A stretch of 64,000 bases of DNA from Ignavibacteriales bacterium (GCA_003538625.1 DPRR01000045.1:147883-211882), one strand, 5' to 3'; shown: positions 51,754 through 62,250, counted from the stretch's first letter. The notes: generated from the letters alone by a model not told the origin. Numbers and translations are program-made.

Positions 51754-52854
51754 TTAATTAGTTTTTTTTGTTAAATAAAATCCTGAAGTAAACCATCCAC
51801 ACCAATGTCTGTAAGAAAAGACAGCAGTTAAACCCATACTTGTATTTTTAACAGGTAACACTTTTTCTGTAAATGTATCTGAATATTTGAAGAGCTTACC
51901 ATAAAAATGAGAGTCAACAAGATCATCAACAATCTTTGAAATTGTCATCAATCCGAAAATAATAGGGTAACGTCCACACCAGAGTGGTACGTTTCTGTTT
52001 GCTGAGTCTGGCAAAATATCCTTAGCTGTTTCTAAAATTTTATTCTCAGTAATCAGACCGACTAAATCATTATTAATTATTTTTTTATCATTTTCGGTCG
52101 CTAAAAAATGGGCGGTGGAATCTAAACCATAAACTGCGTTATTAAAATCTTCACCATAGTGGTTTGCATCGTTTGAAATCAAAAAGAAAATATCTTTACC
52201 CAATTCCAGCTTGTTTGATTTTGTATAATCTATAATAATTTTAGAAAGTCGGGTTGATAAATCATCCATTCTTTCCAACGGCATACGAGTAACCATAATA
52301 GGAGTAATTTTTATATCCCTGTTGTAATACTGTAAAAATGGAATTAATGCTTCTATTGAATGTTCTATGCTCTGTGCTTTATCGCTGACAATGAAGTAAT
52401 TTTTAGAAAGTTTTGATTTGATGATTTCTCTTAAAGGTGATATCTCAACATCCTTATAAGGACCGCGCCATTTTTGATATTCGTCCAATATAATAATATC
52501 TGATAGTGGACCCATTTCTTTTGTTACCGATCCATGCGTTACACCAAATATAACTACTTCTTTTGCTTTAATATTCTTGTATAAGGGATAATAAACGTTT
52601 CCTGCATACAAGTAATCATCGTGCACAGAAATGGCAGCAAAAAGATTTTGTGATTCATCTTCAACCATTGGAATTTGTTTAGATAAAAAATCAATAAAAT
52701 TATTCATCTCAGTTGCTGACCAGCAAAAACCAATACTATCACGAATAGGACGTACATTTTCACCGGACTTCATTTGACAAAAAAGTAATGAGTTTGAAAA
52801 TAGAAAGTTGAACAATAATAAAATGAAGCAATTAAATATTTGTTTAATATCCAT
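51754..52854 (-). CDS. Exported Memo-family (AmmeMemoRadiSam system B) protein
   Basis: The 366-residue protein has a signal peptide (about 1-26), then a Memo-type domain: SVHDDYLYAGNVYYPLYKNI corresponds to the APHAGYVYSG opening of the family, and FLISNDANHYGED to its SSDLSHYG motif. Memo proteins resemble LigB-type dioxygenases. Most are cytoplasmic; a signal peptide and the altered HDDY motif are unusual. No AmmeMemoRadiSam partner is nearby. Function is unknown. A possible -7 box (TATATTTG) lies at 52887-52880, but its -33 spacing is 23. Confidence 0.75.
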   Translation of the reverse strand: MDIKQIFNCFILLLFNFLFSNSLLFCQMKSGENVRPIRDSIGFCWSATEMNNFIDFLSKQIPMVEDESQNLFAAISVHDDYLYAGNVYYPLYKNIKAKEVVIFGVTHGSVTKEMGPLSDIIILDEYQKWRGPYKDVEISPLREIIKSKLSKNYFIVSDKAQSIEHSIEALIPFLQYYNRDIKITPIMVTRMPLERMDDLSTRLSKIIIDYTKSNKLELGKDIFFLISNDANHYGEDFNNAVYGLDSTAHFLATENDKKIINNDLVGLITENKILETAKDILPDSANRNVPLWCGRYPIIFGLMTISKIVDDLVDSHFYGKLFKYSDTFTEKVLPVKNTSMGLTAVFSYRHWCGWFTSGFYLTKKTN

Positions 52855-53205
52855 GTAATTATCATTTATAATTTCAGTTCAAATATACACAATAACATAA
52901 AATTATTGGACAATAATCTTCTGATGGAATTTTAAAGTAATGTCCAATGCTCTTTTGAAATATATAGAGTTTATAATGATAACTAGTATTTGGTATGAAT
53001 TTATTAATCTAATTTTAATCAAATTTTAATAAACGCTTCATATGTTTCCATGTAATTTTTAATTCATTTTTTAAAACATAAATGTAAATATAAATTTTTT
53101 ATCCACATCCAATTTTCTTCGCATTGGTCAAGAATAAGTCAACGAAGAAAAACTCTATAATTAATCATGTTTCAATTTTTACCTAATTTTTAAAAGGAGA
53201 ATATT
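52855..53205. other. Intergenic region between divergent genes
   Basis: This 351-base stretch is AT-rich and non-coding. It holds a TATATTTG -7-like box at 52887-52880 for the minus-strand Memo gene and an AGGAG Shine-Dalgarno at 53195-53199 for the plus-strand gene. I see no RNA structure or repeat beyond a short TTTTAAT duplication. Confidence 0.5.
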
Positions 53206-53658
53206 ATGAAACAATATTTGATCTTGGTTTTATTCTTGTCCTGTATTTCAGTTATACCTTTAAAGGCACAGTATGAATCCAGCCGTTATGAGAAACAGCA
53301 TCATTCAAAATTTGTCGAATCACATTTAAAACGGACAGAGGCAATGTTATTAAAATCTTTTGAAAGTAATAATATGGGCATTGTGTCCGGAAGTCTTCAA
53401 ACACTTAGAGAATTGGAGCAGGTATTTCCTAATTATGAGTTTAATTCATTATTAGATGAATTAATAAAACTAGTTAAAAATGAGAAAGGTGAAACACAAG
53501 TCCGTATTCTTTCTGCTATTGCTTTGGATGGATTACATTCAGATAAGGGAGATAAGTCAATTTATGAAGTCGCTAAAAATTCAAAAGATAAATCAGTTAA
53601 AGATATATGCATTGCACTCTCTATCGAAAGTTTAAAAAACGAAATTGCAAATAATTAA
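53206..53658 (+). CDS. Small exported helical protein, HEAT-like
   Basis: The 150-residue protein has a signal peptide (about 1-21), then all-helical sequence with repeated helix pairs of the HEAT type (SFESNNMGIVSGSLQTLREL, LAIALDGLHSD-like, KSVKDICIALSIES). AGGAG precedes the ATG. It lies alone on the plus strand, followed by a strong terminator. It may be a periplasmic scaffold; no family is recognised. Confidence 0.72.
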   Translation: MKQYLILVLFLSCISVIPLKAQYESSRYEKQHHSKFVESHLKRTEAMLLKSFESNNMGIVSGSLQTLRELEQVFPNYEFNSLLDELIKLVKNEKGETQVRILSAIALDGLHSDKGDKSIYEVAKNSKDKSVKDICIALSIESLKNEIANN

Positions 53659-53729
53659 TTTTCGATTTAGTAAATTCTAGTCCATAAGTTTCAAAAATTG
53701 TAATATTGTAAAGTGATGGGACTGATTAG

Positions 53730-53759
53730 AAAAAAACCCGCTTCGCTTGGCGGGTTTTA
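53730..53759. terminator. Bidirectional intrinsic terminator
   Basis: AAAACCCGC, an eight-base loop and GCGGGTTTT form a 9-bp hairpin with A/T runs on both sides. It ends the plus-strand exported-protein transcript and lies 5 bases from the 3' end of tRNA-Phe on the minus strand, so it can also terminate the tRNA transcript. Confidence 0.9.
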
Positions 53760-53764
53760 AGGCG

Positions 53765-53837
53765 TGGGCAGGGACGGAATTGAACCGCCGACACAAGGAT
53801 TTTCAGTCCTTTGCTCTACCGACTGAGCTACCTGCCC
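53765..53837 (-). tRNA. tRNA-Phe (anticodon GAA)
   Basis: The 73-nt minus-strand cloverleaf has acceptor GGGCAGG/CCTGCCC, D arm with GCTC...GAGC, anticodon stem AAGGA/TCCTT with loop CTGAAAA (GAA at 34-36) and T arm with GGTTCAATTCC. GAA decodes UUC/UUU. CCA is not encoded. Confidence 0.94.
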
Positions 53838-53906
53838 TTAAAAATTTAGAGTGTAAAAATATGGATTTTCTATAAAATCACAAACATTGTAAGAAATAAA
53901 ATTTTA

Positions 53907-55739
53907 CTATTCAACCGTTACGCTTTTTGCAAGATTCCGCGGTTGATCGACATTTAATCCTTTCTTAACAGCGATGTGGTATGCCAGTAATTGTAAAGGA
54001 ATTACAGTTAGAATTGGGGTTAACATTCTTATTGTGTTGGGAATTTTTATTGAATAATCAACAAGCTGGTCAATATCATTATCGTCTTCACTTGCAATTG
54101 CGATGGTCCTTCCACCTCTAGCTTTAACTTCTTGAATGTTGCTGATTATTTTCTCATAAGTAGAATCTTTTGGAGCAATAAAAACCACAGGCATATTTTC
54201 ATCTATCAAAGCAATCGGTCCGTGTTTCATTTCTGCTGCCGGATAACCTTCAGCGTGTATGTAGGATATTTCCTTAAGTTTTAATGCACCTTCTAAAGCT
54301 ACCGGAAAATTATACCCACGACCCAGATATAAAAAATTTGTGGAATTTTTAAATTCTTCTGCTATTACCTCTATCTGATCATTTAGCGTTAGAATTTTTT
54401 CAATCTTTTCAGGTAATAATCTCAATTCATCAGCTATCTGTTTTCCGTCAATTCTACTTAAACTTTTTCTTCTGGCAATTAGCAGTGTGATTAAGGCGAG
54501 CACAGTTAATTGCGAAGTAAATGCTTTTGTAGATGCTACTCCAATTTCTGGTCCGGCATGAGTATAAACTCCCGCATTTGTTTCTCTTGCTATTGAACTT
54601 CCAACTGCGTTACAAATTCCTAAAACAAGAGCACCTTTCATCTTGGCTTCTTTAAGAGCTGCAAGAGTATCAGCGGTTTCGCCGCTTTGAGAAATAAAAA
54701 ATATCGCATCATCTTTTTCGATAATGGGATTTCTATATCTAAACTCAGATGCGTATTCAACTTCAGTGGGAATTCTGCAAAACTGTTCGAACATATATTC
54801 ACCAACCAGACCGGCGTGCCAGGAAGTACCGCAGGCAGTAATAATAATTCGTTTTGAATTAACTAATTTATTAACAACATCGGTCAATCCACCTAGAACT
54901 GAACTGCCTTCATCATCAATAATTCTTCCTCTTAGAGAGTTTCTAAGAGTTTCAGGCTGTTCCATAATCTCTTTAAGCATAAAATGCGCATATCCGCCTC
55001 TATCGATTTCATCAAGAGTCATCGTAATTTCATGAATCTCTTTTTCAATTTCATCATTGTGAACGGTTGTAGCATTGAAACTATCTTTTTTAATAACCGC
55101 AATCTCACCATCTTCTAAATAGATAACCTGTTTAGTATGCGCTAGTATTGCGGAAACATCAGATGCAATAAAATTTTCATTGTCTCCAATTCCAACAACT
55201 AAAGGCGATCCTTTTCTTGCGGCAATAATTTTATCGGGCTCTTTACTATAAACAATTGCCAAACCATATGTGCCTTCAACTTCGCTTAATGCAAGCTGCA
55301 CAGATGTCGTAAGATCATAACCCTTTTTTATAAAATTATCAATTAAGTGAACCAGAACCTCTGAATCTGTTTCACTTTTAAATTTATATCCAAAATTAAT
55401 TAAGCCTTTTTTTAGAACCTGGTAGTTTTCAATAATTCCATTATGGATAAGGAAGATCGTATTATCTTCATTTGCATGTGGATGAGCATTTAATTCATTT
55501 GGAATGCCGTGTGTGGCCCAACGGGTATGTCCGATACCAATATTGGAATAAAGATTAAGTTCTTCTAATTTATCTTCAAGTAAAGATACTTTACCTTTGT
55601 TTTTTACAACTATGGATTTGTTATTATCAATTATACCAATGCCGGCAGAATCATATCCTCTATATTCCAATCTTTTTAAACCGTTAATAAGAATTGGAAC
55701 ACAATTCCTCTCACCGATATATCCAACAATTCCACACAT
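53907..55739 (-). CDS. glmS: Glutamine-fructose-6-phosphate aminotransferase (isomerizing)
   Basis: The 610-residue cytoplasmic enzyme makes glucosamine-6-phosphate for peptidoglycan and glycans. The catalytic nucleophile is C2 in MCGIVGYIG, and RLEYRGYDSAGI follows near 23-34. Two SIS domains are visible (SQSGETADTLAALKEAK, and SYIHAEGYPAAEMKHGPIAL) and the C-terminus ends QPRNLAKSVTVE as in the family. No glmS ribozyme is seen upstream; the gap to the next gene is only about 50 bases. It precedes surface-glycan and protease genes that may use its product. Confidence 0.97.
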   Translation of the reverse strand: MCGIVGYIGERNCVPILINGLKRLEYRGYDSAGIGIIDNNKSIVVKNKGKVSLLEDKLEELNLYSNIGIGHTRWATHGIPNELNAHPHANEDNTIFLIHNGIIENYQVLKKGLINFGYKFKSETDSEVLVHLIDNFIKKGYDLTTSVQLALSEVEGTYGLAIVYSKEPDKIIAARKGSPLVVGIGDNENFIASDVSAILAHTKQVIYLEDGEIAVIKKDSFNATTVHNDEIEKEIHEITMTLDEIDRGGYAHFMLKEIMEQPETLRNSLRGRIIDDEGSSVLGGLTDVVNKLVNSKRIIITACGTSWHAGLVGEYMFEQFCRIPTEVEYASEFRYRNPIIEKDDAIFFISQSGETADTLAALKEAKMKGALVLGICNAVGSSIARETNAGVYTHAGPEIGVASTKAFTSQLTVLALITLLIARRKSLSRIDGKQIADELRLLPEKIEKILTLNDQIEVIAEEFKNSTNFLYLGRGYNFPVALEGALKLKEISYIHAEGYPAAEMKHGPIALIDENMPVVFIAPKDSTYEKIISNIQEVKARGGRTIAIASEDDNDIDQLVDYSIKIPNTIRMLTPILTVIPLQLLAYHIAVKKGLNVDQPRNLAKSVTVE

Positions 55740-55788
55740 TAATAAAACTCCAAATAAATAATAATTATTATGATGATTATTTGATCAG

Positions 55789-58700
55789 TTATTTAACTTT
55801 TGCAAGTTTTTGAGTAACTGTTTTTACCTCATCACCGTGTTTGGACAATATTTTGTAGAAATATAATCCATTAGCAACTTCATCACCATCCTGATCCCTG
55901 CCATCCCAAAGAATTTTATTAAATCCAATCTGCAATGCAGCAGGAGGAATGTTCATTTCCTTGATCAATCTTCCTGCCACAGTAAATATCTTTATTTTGA
56001 ATTCTTCGGGTGGAATTACTCCTCTTAATTCAAACGTAAAATAAGTATTGTCCGAAAATGGATTAGGATAATTGTAAACCTGTAACAAATCGGGATTATT
56101 AAATACATTAAAAACAGATCGAGAGGAAGTTGAATCAAAAAAGTTTCCGGAAGCATCTTTTGCTAAAACTTCCAGAACATGTCTGCCATCAGCAAGTTTA
56201 GGTTTCCATGTTATCACTGCGCGTGAATTTGGATAAGGAGTATAATCATAAGTGATATCTGGTCCGGGTACATTTAGTACTTTTGGAATATTGTTTTCAG
56301 TATGTACAATAGTAAAATATGTACTATCGAGAGGTAAAGGACTATTATCTTCAAGAGTAATTACAACTTCCGGTTCTGAAGAAATGATATCTCCATTAAT
56401 GATTTCCTTCCCATCAAAAGTTATGTTGAATGAAGGATTAATGGAATCACGGGAAACATAAAAAGATTTTGAAATTAAATTATTATAGTAATAATATTCA
56501 TTAGAATTTTGGCTAACAGATAAGCTAATATTATTGTTAAATAATAGTTTACTTGTTTCAAGACTAATAGTCTCAGAGTTTGAGATACTATCCGGGTTAG
56601 CATTTACAATAAAATTATGAATAGTTGAATCTTGTTTTAGCTCTAAAAATAATGAGTCGGATCCGACCCCTATTTTCTTCGCTCTGATTGATGTTATTAA
56701 CGGAAGCCCTTGAAGTACTGTATCTTTTTCAAACGATAAATCGTCGTGTTCTAAATATAAATCCGAAAGTTGGCGATAATTAAAATACACACTTTTTAGC
56801 TCCATAGGTTGTGTGGTTGTAAAGGTGGAATCTGACAAGTCGAAATTTAGTTTCAGAGAATAATATTTATCCGCATCAATATCCATCAAAGAAACAGAAT
56901 CTTGTAAAACAACATGAAGAGTATCCCAAAGCCTAGTGTAAGAATTATATCCTAAAAGCTCTGCATTAAAATGACTTGAGGGACTAGGCGTTACCAAATC
57001 AAATTTTAAATAATTCCAACCTGCTGATGGTCCAACCGATCTTGTAGAAATCGATCCATTAGCGTCTACATAATATCCTGGAAACTTGCTAAATTTCGGA
57101 ATAAAGCCAGAAGCTCTATATACTGATGCATAAATAATATCATTTGTCCAATCATAACACCAAGAGTAATAACTTTGAAAGTTGGTTGTAGTTGGCAGCA
57201 TAACTATCCATTCTTCTTCATAAAAACCATTCGCGATATTATATCTTCTCATATAATTATTATTATAATACTCAGTAGGATAAATCTTTCCGCCATGTAC
57301 AAAGAAATCAGTAAATCCGATTTCAAAACTTGAACCATCGAGTATTATATCCGCATTCACAAGTGACCATCCATTTGAGGGATTAAAGGTTCTCACTGTA
57401 TATTTGTGATTTCCAAAAGAATCGATTAACGCGATATTATAAATATATATTCCATCAGAGGTGATATACACTGGACCAGCACTTGTATTTGTACCATCCC
57501 AACGCAATAAACCGGGTGGAACATTAATTGTATCTATTATTTCACTTAATACATTTATCCTAACTAATTTATTAGCCAATCCTATAGCAACATAAAGATT
57601 TCCATCGGAATGAAATGTGAACGAATTTTTTATAGAATCTCGGAATTCAGTAAATGGACCATAGAACTGTCCTTTTATTGTACCATCATAACCAGTCCCA
57701 ACCCTGTAAATTCTAGATTCACCACCATTGTCACTCGCCGTAGACCAAATGTTTGCAAAATATAGATATTTGCCGTCCGTTGTAATTGAAGTTAAATGAA
57801 GACTATCTGGTAGTTGAGGATTGGGGAAAAAATCCTCGATGATATTTAGATTAGAAGGTCTCGCAGGTAAAGTGTCAGTATTCAGAACTAAGCTCTTGGT
57901 TGAATAGGAATACTTAACATTATAGGTTTTAAAAGTCTCTAATATTTTTTCATTAGCAAAATATCCCTGGTGATTGGGTAAATTTAACGTAAAACTTCTT
58001 ATTTCGCTCCATCGTCCATATTGTGTCCCATCATATATCCTAGCTCTCCAGAAATAAATGTTATCATTCAGATCAATTACTTTCCACTTAACTATAGAAC
58101 TGTTGGCGGTTAATTCTCCAGATATTTTAACCGGTTTAAGAAAATCTTGCGATGAATCAATTTCGATGATGTATTTAAGTTGTTTATTAATGTAATAACC
58201 TACATCAGAAATAACAAATTCTATTTCGTTATTATCTGAAGTAAATCCATCTATAGGTTTTAGAATTGATGGGTCGCTAATATTAAAAACAAAGTAATTA
58301 TTTGAGGCGATGTTGTCTGAATGATCAATCTCATCAATGATTTCCGTTTGATTTATTTTTGCAGTTAATGTATATGACCCTCCTGTAGCGGGATACCAAT
58401 AAAAGCTAACCGAATCTTTCAACATAAATGAAGGTATTTTGGTAGAGCCAACTGAATAATTTGTATCATTATTTGCTGCAAATAGTTCTACCACAACAGA
58501 ATCATTTGGAAAAGTTGTACCTAGGTTGTTAATAATTACTTTTACTTGTACACTATCTCCCAAAACTGGAAATTGAGGATTGATTGTCAAATTATCTGAA
58601 ACCAATTCAAAATCCGGAGCTGTGGGTAATGCTATCTTTAGCAGAGGATCTCCAAGATATGTTAGCAAAGCTATTTGCAACTCGTTTATACCTGCAGGTG

Positions 58701-61545
58701 ATAATTGATTTTTTGCAAAAAGAACTACTTTCCCGATTATAAAGTTTTTTTGATTAAAAATATTATTAAATATAAAATTATTCATACTTACGCCAGAACT
58801 CCAATATGTCAACCCAGAGCTTCCTAAAAAGCCGATACTTCCCTTCCCTTCGACCTTATTGAATTGTTCACCAAATACATTCTGATTATCAAAGTGAGCT
58901 GTATAACAAGTTACACTTAAAACCATGGGGAGCTTATTACCATTTTCTAAGGCATAAATATCATCATCTAAAAAAGTTAGATCCCATTGATAGCCGCCTC
59001 CATGTCCGTAGTAATTAACAAGTGCAGCCCCTTTATTTATTTCTTCCCTAATTTTTGGTCCACCACCTCTATATTGTTCTTGTTCAGGTTTAGTTGAATC
59101 TGGAAAATTTAGGACTATAGAGCTACGATAACCGTTTGGTGATACATAATCATTTTTTAAGTCGAATGTTCTATCATTAAAACGAAGATATAATTGATCT
59201 TCATAACTTAATCCAGAGGCTAATAATAATACATTCTGTTTCCATTCTTTCGAATTATCTGCAGGATAGTTCATAATTTTCTGAAGAATAATATTGCCCT
59301 CTTCAATTGTTTCAATTGAAATTCTTCCAATAGCTAAATCTGGAACAAAATCATTAGTTCCAGATATAGAGACAATGTTGTTATCACTAACTGCCTGACC
59401 ATAATCTCTGGCAAAGTAAGGTAAAGAAGGAATAAAATTAGGGCGGCTATTACTTAGTAAATGACGATAATCATAACTCATATCTCCGATCAAAACGATG
59501 TATGCAGGTGCTGGTAAGCTCCAGTTTTCAAAAGCATATTTAACAAAGTCTTTAAGTGCAAATGGGTCTAACAAGCCAAAAGAAAATTCATCATAAATTT
59601 GCTGTACTTCTACAACTTTAATTCTAGGTGAAGGAATACTTTCATCAGGAAAATTATTTTGTCTAAACTCAGCAAGTTGATTTGCGATGGAGTTAAATTT
59701 GGGATGAGTAATAATTATATAGTCAGCTCCATTAGTAATATTTCTTAAATCCGATGGAGCATCCCTTACCACAGAGTCTGGTAAGTTATATGATTCCCCG
59801 GCAATACAAAAATATTCAGTGCTAGTATTTACAGTATCAACAAAAAATACGTTTTTTTCGGAATCGTTTATTATCTGAGGATTTTTAATCATTTTTGATT
59901 TTTGAGGGATAAGTATTTTCATACTGTCACTTTGCCACGCCCAGAGCCAATAACGATTTACACCAAAAACATTTTGAGGGCTTTTAAAGTCAAATTTGGT
60001 TCCTCTAACTCTATGTAACCTCTCATATTCAAACTCGTACCAATTTATTCTAATATCGTCACTATTTAATCCCAACGACTCGGGACAATTATCCCCATAT
60101 ACAAACACATTAAAACGATTGCCAGTTGGATATATTTTTATACTGTCGCTTGAGACATAAAATCTTTTATTAAAAGTAGCTTCTTTTTGACCGTCCCAGT
60201 AAATGCTTCCAATCAGTTGATCCGTAATTTTAATTTCAGCATGGTGATCAGAGTTACACTGAATGAAGTTTGTCATTCCATGCAACTGTGCCTTAACAGT
60301 AATCCAATTAGAGTCAAGGTTTCTATCTTTGAAATCATCAAATAAATCCTCAAATGCGAAAGTGGACTGACGGTTCTGTGCCGTAGCCGTTCCCCAATAC
60401 CAATAATCACGGTTACCATTTGGGGCATAACCTAATCTTTCATAAAGTGAGTCTTTTTCGAAGTGAAGAGTAGTTGGTGTAGAGTAAAAAGTTCTGGTAT
60501 AATTTGAAGGAAATCCATTTTTATCTTTGTAGCGGTTTGGACTAGATGTCTCTTCGTAAGTCAACCAGTAAACATTGTTTAAATTATAAATATTATTAGT
60601 TGTAAACAGAGTAGGCTTAGGTGGATAACCAACGAAATCTATATAATCCCCTTCATTAAAAATATTGTCACCGTTATCTACCATATCTATAGGTATAGTT
60701 TGGCCATCGTTATAAATATTTACACTATTACTTTGAACCCCTCCATTAATAGGCAGACCCTTAGAAACAAGATATTCATATGATAATCTATAAACACCTT
60801 TAGTTTTTAAGTAGATTTTAAAATAATTTTTATTCGGGTTGTACCAATAATCTTCTTGAGGTAATTGTGTTTTAGATTGCATTTTGCCTGAAAACGTTGA
60901 AGCTTCTTCTGGATTTAATAGACTATAACTAATCATTTCCTCTGTCATTTTATCCGAAACGGGTAAAATTAAATCCGGGAAATTTGGATCACTTTTATAA
61001 TCAATTTGCAGAATTATCTTTTTGTTAAAAATAAGGGTTCGCTCAACCGGATTAAATTGAAATGGCGCTACTGAAAGTGAAGCCAATTTTATATAACGAA
61101 AAATTGATTGAGAATTGATTTCAGCTTCTTGAAGAGGAAATAAGGCACTTCTTCCGTAAATTTCTGAATTGTACTTTAATAAATCGAAAGGTTGGTTTGA
61201 AGAATCTGGAGCAGAGATAATAAATCTATCCTTAAGTACTTCCTGCTCAACTTCAAGTATCCTAACTTCTGGATGACTATTTAAAGGAACTCCAATTTTA
61301 TAAAATCTGTTTGGTAAAAATGGATCCCCCGGTTTTTGCAATGGAATATCATCATCTTTAATGATATTAAATTTAATTCCATTTATTATTAGATCATTCA
61401 CTTCAAATTTATTTGAAAAATCAAATTCGATTTTAATATGGTTAATATCGGATTCTAAGACTTTGTAATCTTGTGGAAATGAATTTGTGAATAGTAGTAT
61501 AATTAAACATATAATATAGTATTTAAGGCTTAAAAAAACTTTCAT
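55789..61545 (-). CDS. Giant C25 (gingipain-type) cysteine peptidase with T9SS tail
   Basis: The 1918-residue protein has a signal peptide (about 1-24), a PorU/gingipain-like prodomain, and the C25 catalytic domain with H848 in YYGHGGGYQWDL and C880 in LSVTCYTAHFD. The rest contains beta-sandwich repeats including a CARDB-like unit (PDFELVSDNLTINPQ...), and it ends with a T9SS sorting domain (YNYPNPFSDNTYFTF ... QKLAKVK) and WDGRDQDGDEVANGLYFYK. It resembles PorU in its first half but is longer and is away from porV, so it is either a second surface protease or a PorU paralogue. It lies 50 bases before glmS and next to glycan genes. Confidence 0.85.
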   Translation of the reverse strand: MKVFLSLKYYIICLIILLFTNSFPQDYKVLESDINHIKIEFDFSNKFEVNDLIINGIKFNIIKDDDIPLQKPGDPFLPNRFYKIGVPLNSHPEVRILEVEQEVLKDRFIISAPDSSNQPFDLLKYNSEIYGRSALFPLQEAEINSQSIFRYIKLASLSVAPFQFNPVERTLIFNKKIILQIDYKSDPNFPDLILPVSDKMTEEMISYSLLNPEEASTFSGKMQSKTQLPQEDYWYNPNKNYFKIYLKTKGVYRLSYEYLVSKGLPINGGVQSNSVNIYNDGQTIPIDMVDNGDNIFNEGDYIDFVGYPPKPTLFTTNNIYNLNNVYWLTYEETSSPNRYKDKNGFPSNYTRTFYSTPTTLHFEKDSLYERLGYAPNGNRDYWYWGTATAQNRQSTFAFEDLFDDFKDRNLDSNWITVKAQLHGMTNFIQCNSDHHAEIKITDQLIGSIYWDGQKEATFNKRFYVSSDSIKIYPTGNRFNVFVYGDNCPESLGLNSDDIRINWYEFEYERLHRVRGTKFDFKSPQNVFGVNRYWLWAWQSDSMKILIPQKSKMIKNPQIINDSEKNVFFVDTVNTSTEYFCIAGESYNLPDSVVRDAPSDLRNITNGADYIIITHPKFNSIANQLAEFRQNNFPDESIPSPRIKVVEVQQIYDEFSFGLLDPFALKDFVKYAFENWSLPAPAYIVLIGDMSYDYRHLLSNSRPNFIPSLPYFARDYGQAVSDNNIVSISGTNDFVPDLAIGRISIETIEEGNIILQKIMNYPADNSKEWKQNVLLLASGLSYEDQLYLRFNDRTFDLKNDYVSPNGYRSSIVLNFPDSTKPEQEQYRGGGPKIREEINKGAALVNYYGHGGGYQWDLTFLDDDIYALENGNKLPMVLSVTCYTAHFDNQNVFGEQFNKVEGKGSIGFLGSSGLTYWSSGVSMNNFIFNNIFNQKNFIIGKVVLFAKNQLSPAGINELQIALLTYLGDPLLKIALPTAPDFELVSDNLTINPQFPVLGDSVQVKVIINNLGTTFPNDSVVVELFAANNDTNYSVGSTKIPSFMLKDSVSFYWYPATGGSYTLTAKINQTEIIDEIDHSDNIASNNYFVFNISDPSILKPIDGFTSDNNEIEFVISDVGYYINKQLKYIIEIDSSQDFLKPVKISGELTANSSIVKWKVIDLNDNIYFWRARIYDGTQYGRWSEIRSFTLNLPNHQGYFANEKILETFKTYNVKYSYSTKSLVLNTDTLPARPSNLNIIEDFFPNPQLPDSLHLTSITTDGKYLYFANIWSTASDNGGESRIYRVGTGYDGTIKGQFYGPFTEFRDSIKNSFTFHSDGNLYVAIGLANKLVRINVLSEIIDTINVPPGLLRWDGTNTSAGPVYITSDGIYIYNIALIDSFGNHKYTVRTFNPSNGWSLVNADIILDGSSFEIGFTDFFVHGGKIYPTEYYNNNYMRRYNIANGFYEEEWIVMLPTTTNFQSYYSWCYDWTNDIIYASVYRASGFIPKFSKFPGYYVDANGSISTRSVGPSAGWNYLKFDLVTPSPSSHFNAELLGYNSYTRLWDTLHVVLQDSVSLMDIDADKYYSLKLNFDLSDSTFTTTQPMELKSVYFNYRQLSDLYLEHDDLSFEKDTVLQGLPLITSIRAKKIGVGSDSLFLELKQDSTIHNFIVNANPDSISNSETISLETSKLLFNNNISLSVSQNSNEYYYYNNLISKSFYVSRDSINPSFNITFDGKEIINGDIISSEPEVVITLEDNSPLPLDSTYFTIVHTENNIPKVLNVPGPDITYDYTPYPNSRAVITWKPKLADGRHVLEVLAKDASGNFFDSTSSRSVFNVFNNPDLLQVYNYPNPFSDNTYFTFELRGVIPPEEFKIKIFTVAGRLIKEMNIPPAALQIGFNKILWDGRDQDGDEVANGLYFYKILSKHGDEVKTVTQKLAKVK

Positions 61546-61662
61546 ATGATAATATCCACACGCTAATGATTGGTAAATAATGTTTTAAGTTATATTTTTA
61601 GTATCTTCTTAACAAGGTCAAAAGAAACTCATCAATTCGTATAATTGTATTGTAATAAAGTC

Positions 61663-62238
61663 TTAAATATTCCCTTTGTTGGTAATAATTACCCAAAAGG
61701 TTTGAAAAAATATTATTAGATCTTTAAGGAATGTTTCGTGTGAGTAGTAATCGACTTCCATTTTAGTTCTTTGCTCAGGAGTCAATGTTTGTCTGCCGTT
61801 AACTTGAGATATTCCGGTAATTCCTGGTAAAAAATCCAGGACTCTTTTTTGTTGGTCGTTGTATGTGGCAGTTATACTGGTTATTTCCGGTCTGGGTCCA
61901 ATAATGCTCATCTCGCCTTTTAAAACATTGATAAATTGTGGAAGTTCGTCGATGCTGGTCCTTCTCAAAAATTTTCCCACCTTTGTAATTCTTGGGTCAT
62001 TTATTTGAGTTATACCCGGACCATAGTTTAACGCATTATCTATCATTCCCCTGAACTTCATCATTTTAAAAGGTTTGCCTTTAAAACCTGTTCTCTCATG
62101 TAAAAAAAATACGGGGCCAATTGATTCAAGTTTTATAAATATGGCAGATAATAGAAATATTGGGGATGTGATAATTAGAGATAGAATACTTATTACAATA
62201 TCAGTAAATCTCTTAACGAAGCTACCCTGTTTTCCCAT
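61663..62238 (-). CDS. Phosphoglycosyl transferase (bacterial sugar transferase family)
   Basis: The 191-residue monotopic membrane enzyme moves a sugar phosphate from a nucleotide sugar to undecaprenyl phosphate to start glycan synthesis. It has a membrane segment (about 13-36), the HERTGFKGKPFKMMKFRGM motif, and the catalytic D97-E98 in RRTSIDELPQF, followed by GEMSIIGPRPE. It is like PglC. The following gene is a DegT-family aminotransferase, with 12 bases between them, so amino-sugar glycan is likely. Confidence 0.93.
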   Translation of the reverse strand: MGKQGSFVKRFTDIVISILSLIITSPIFLLSAIFIKLESIGPVFFLHERTGFKGKPFKMMKFRGMIDNALNYGPGITQINDPRITKVGKFLRRTSIDELPQFINVLKGEMSIIGPRPEITSITATYNDQQKRVLDFLPGITGISQVNGRQTLTPEQRTKMEVDYYSHETFLKDLIIFFQTFWVIITNKGNI

Positions 62239-62250
62239 ATAAGGAAAGTT

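Noticed and set aside
55740..55788. glmS ribozyme upstream of glmS
   Set aside because: Only about 50 bases separate glmS from the previous gene and no ribozyme-like pairing is seen.
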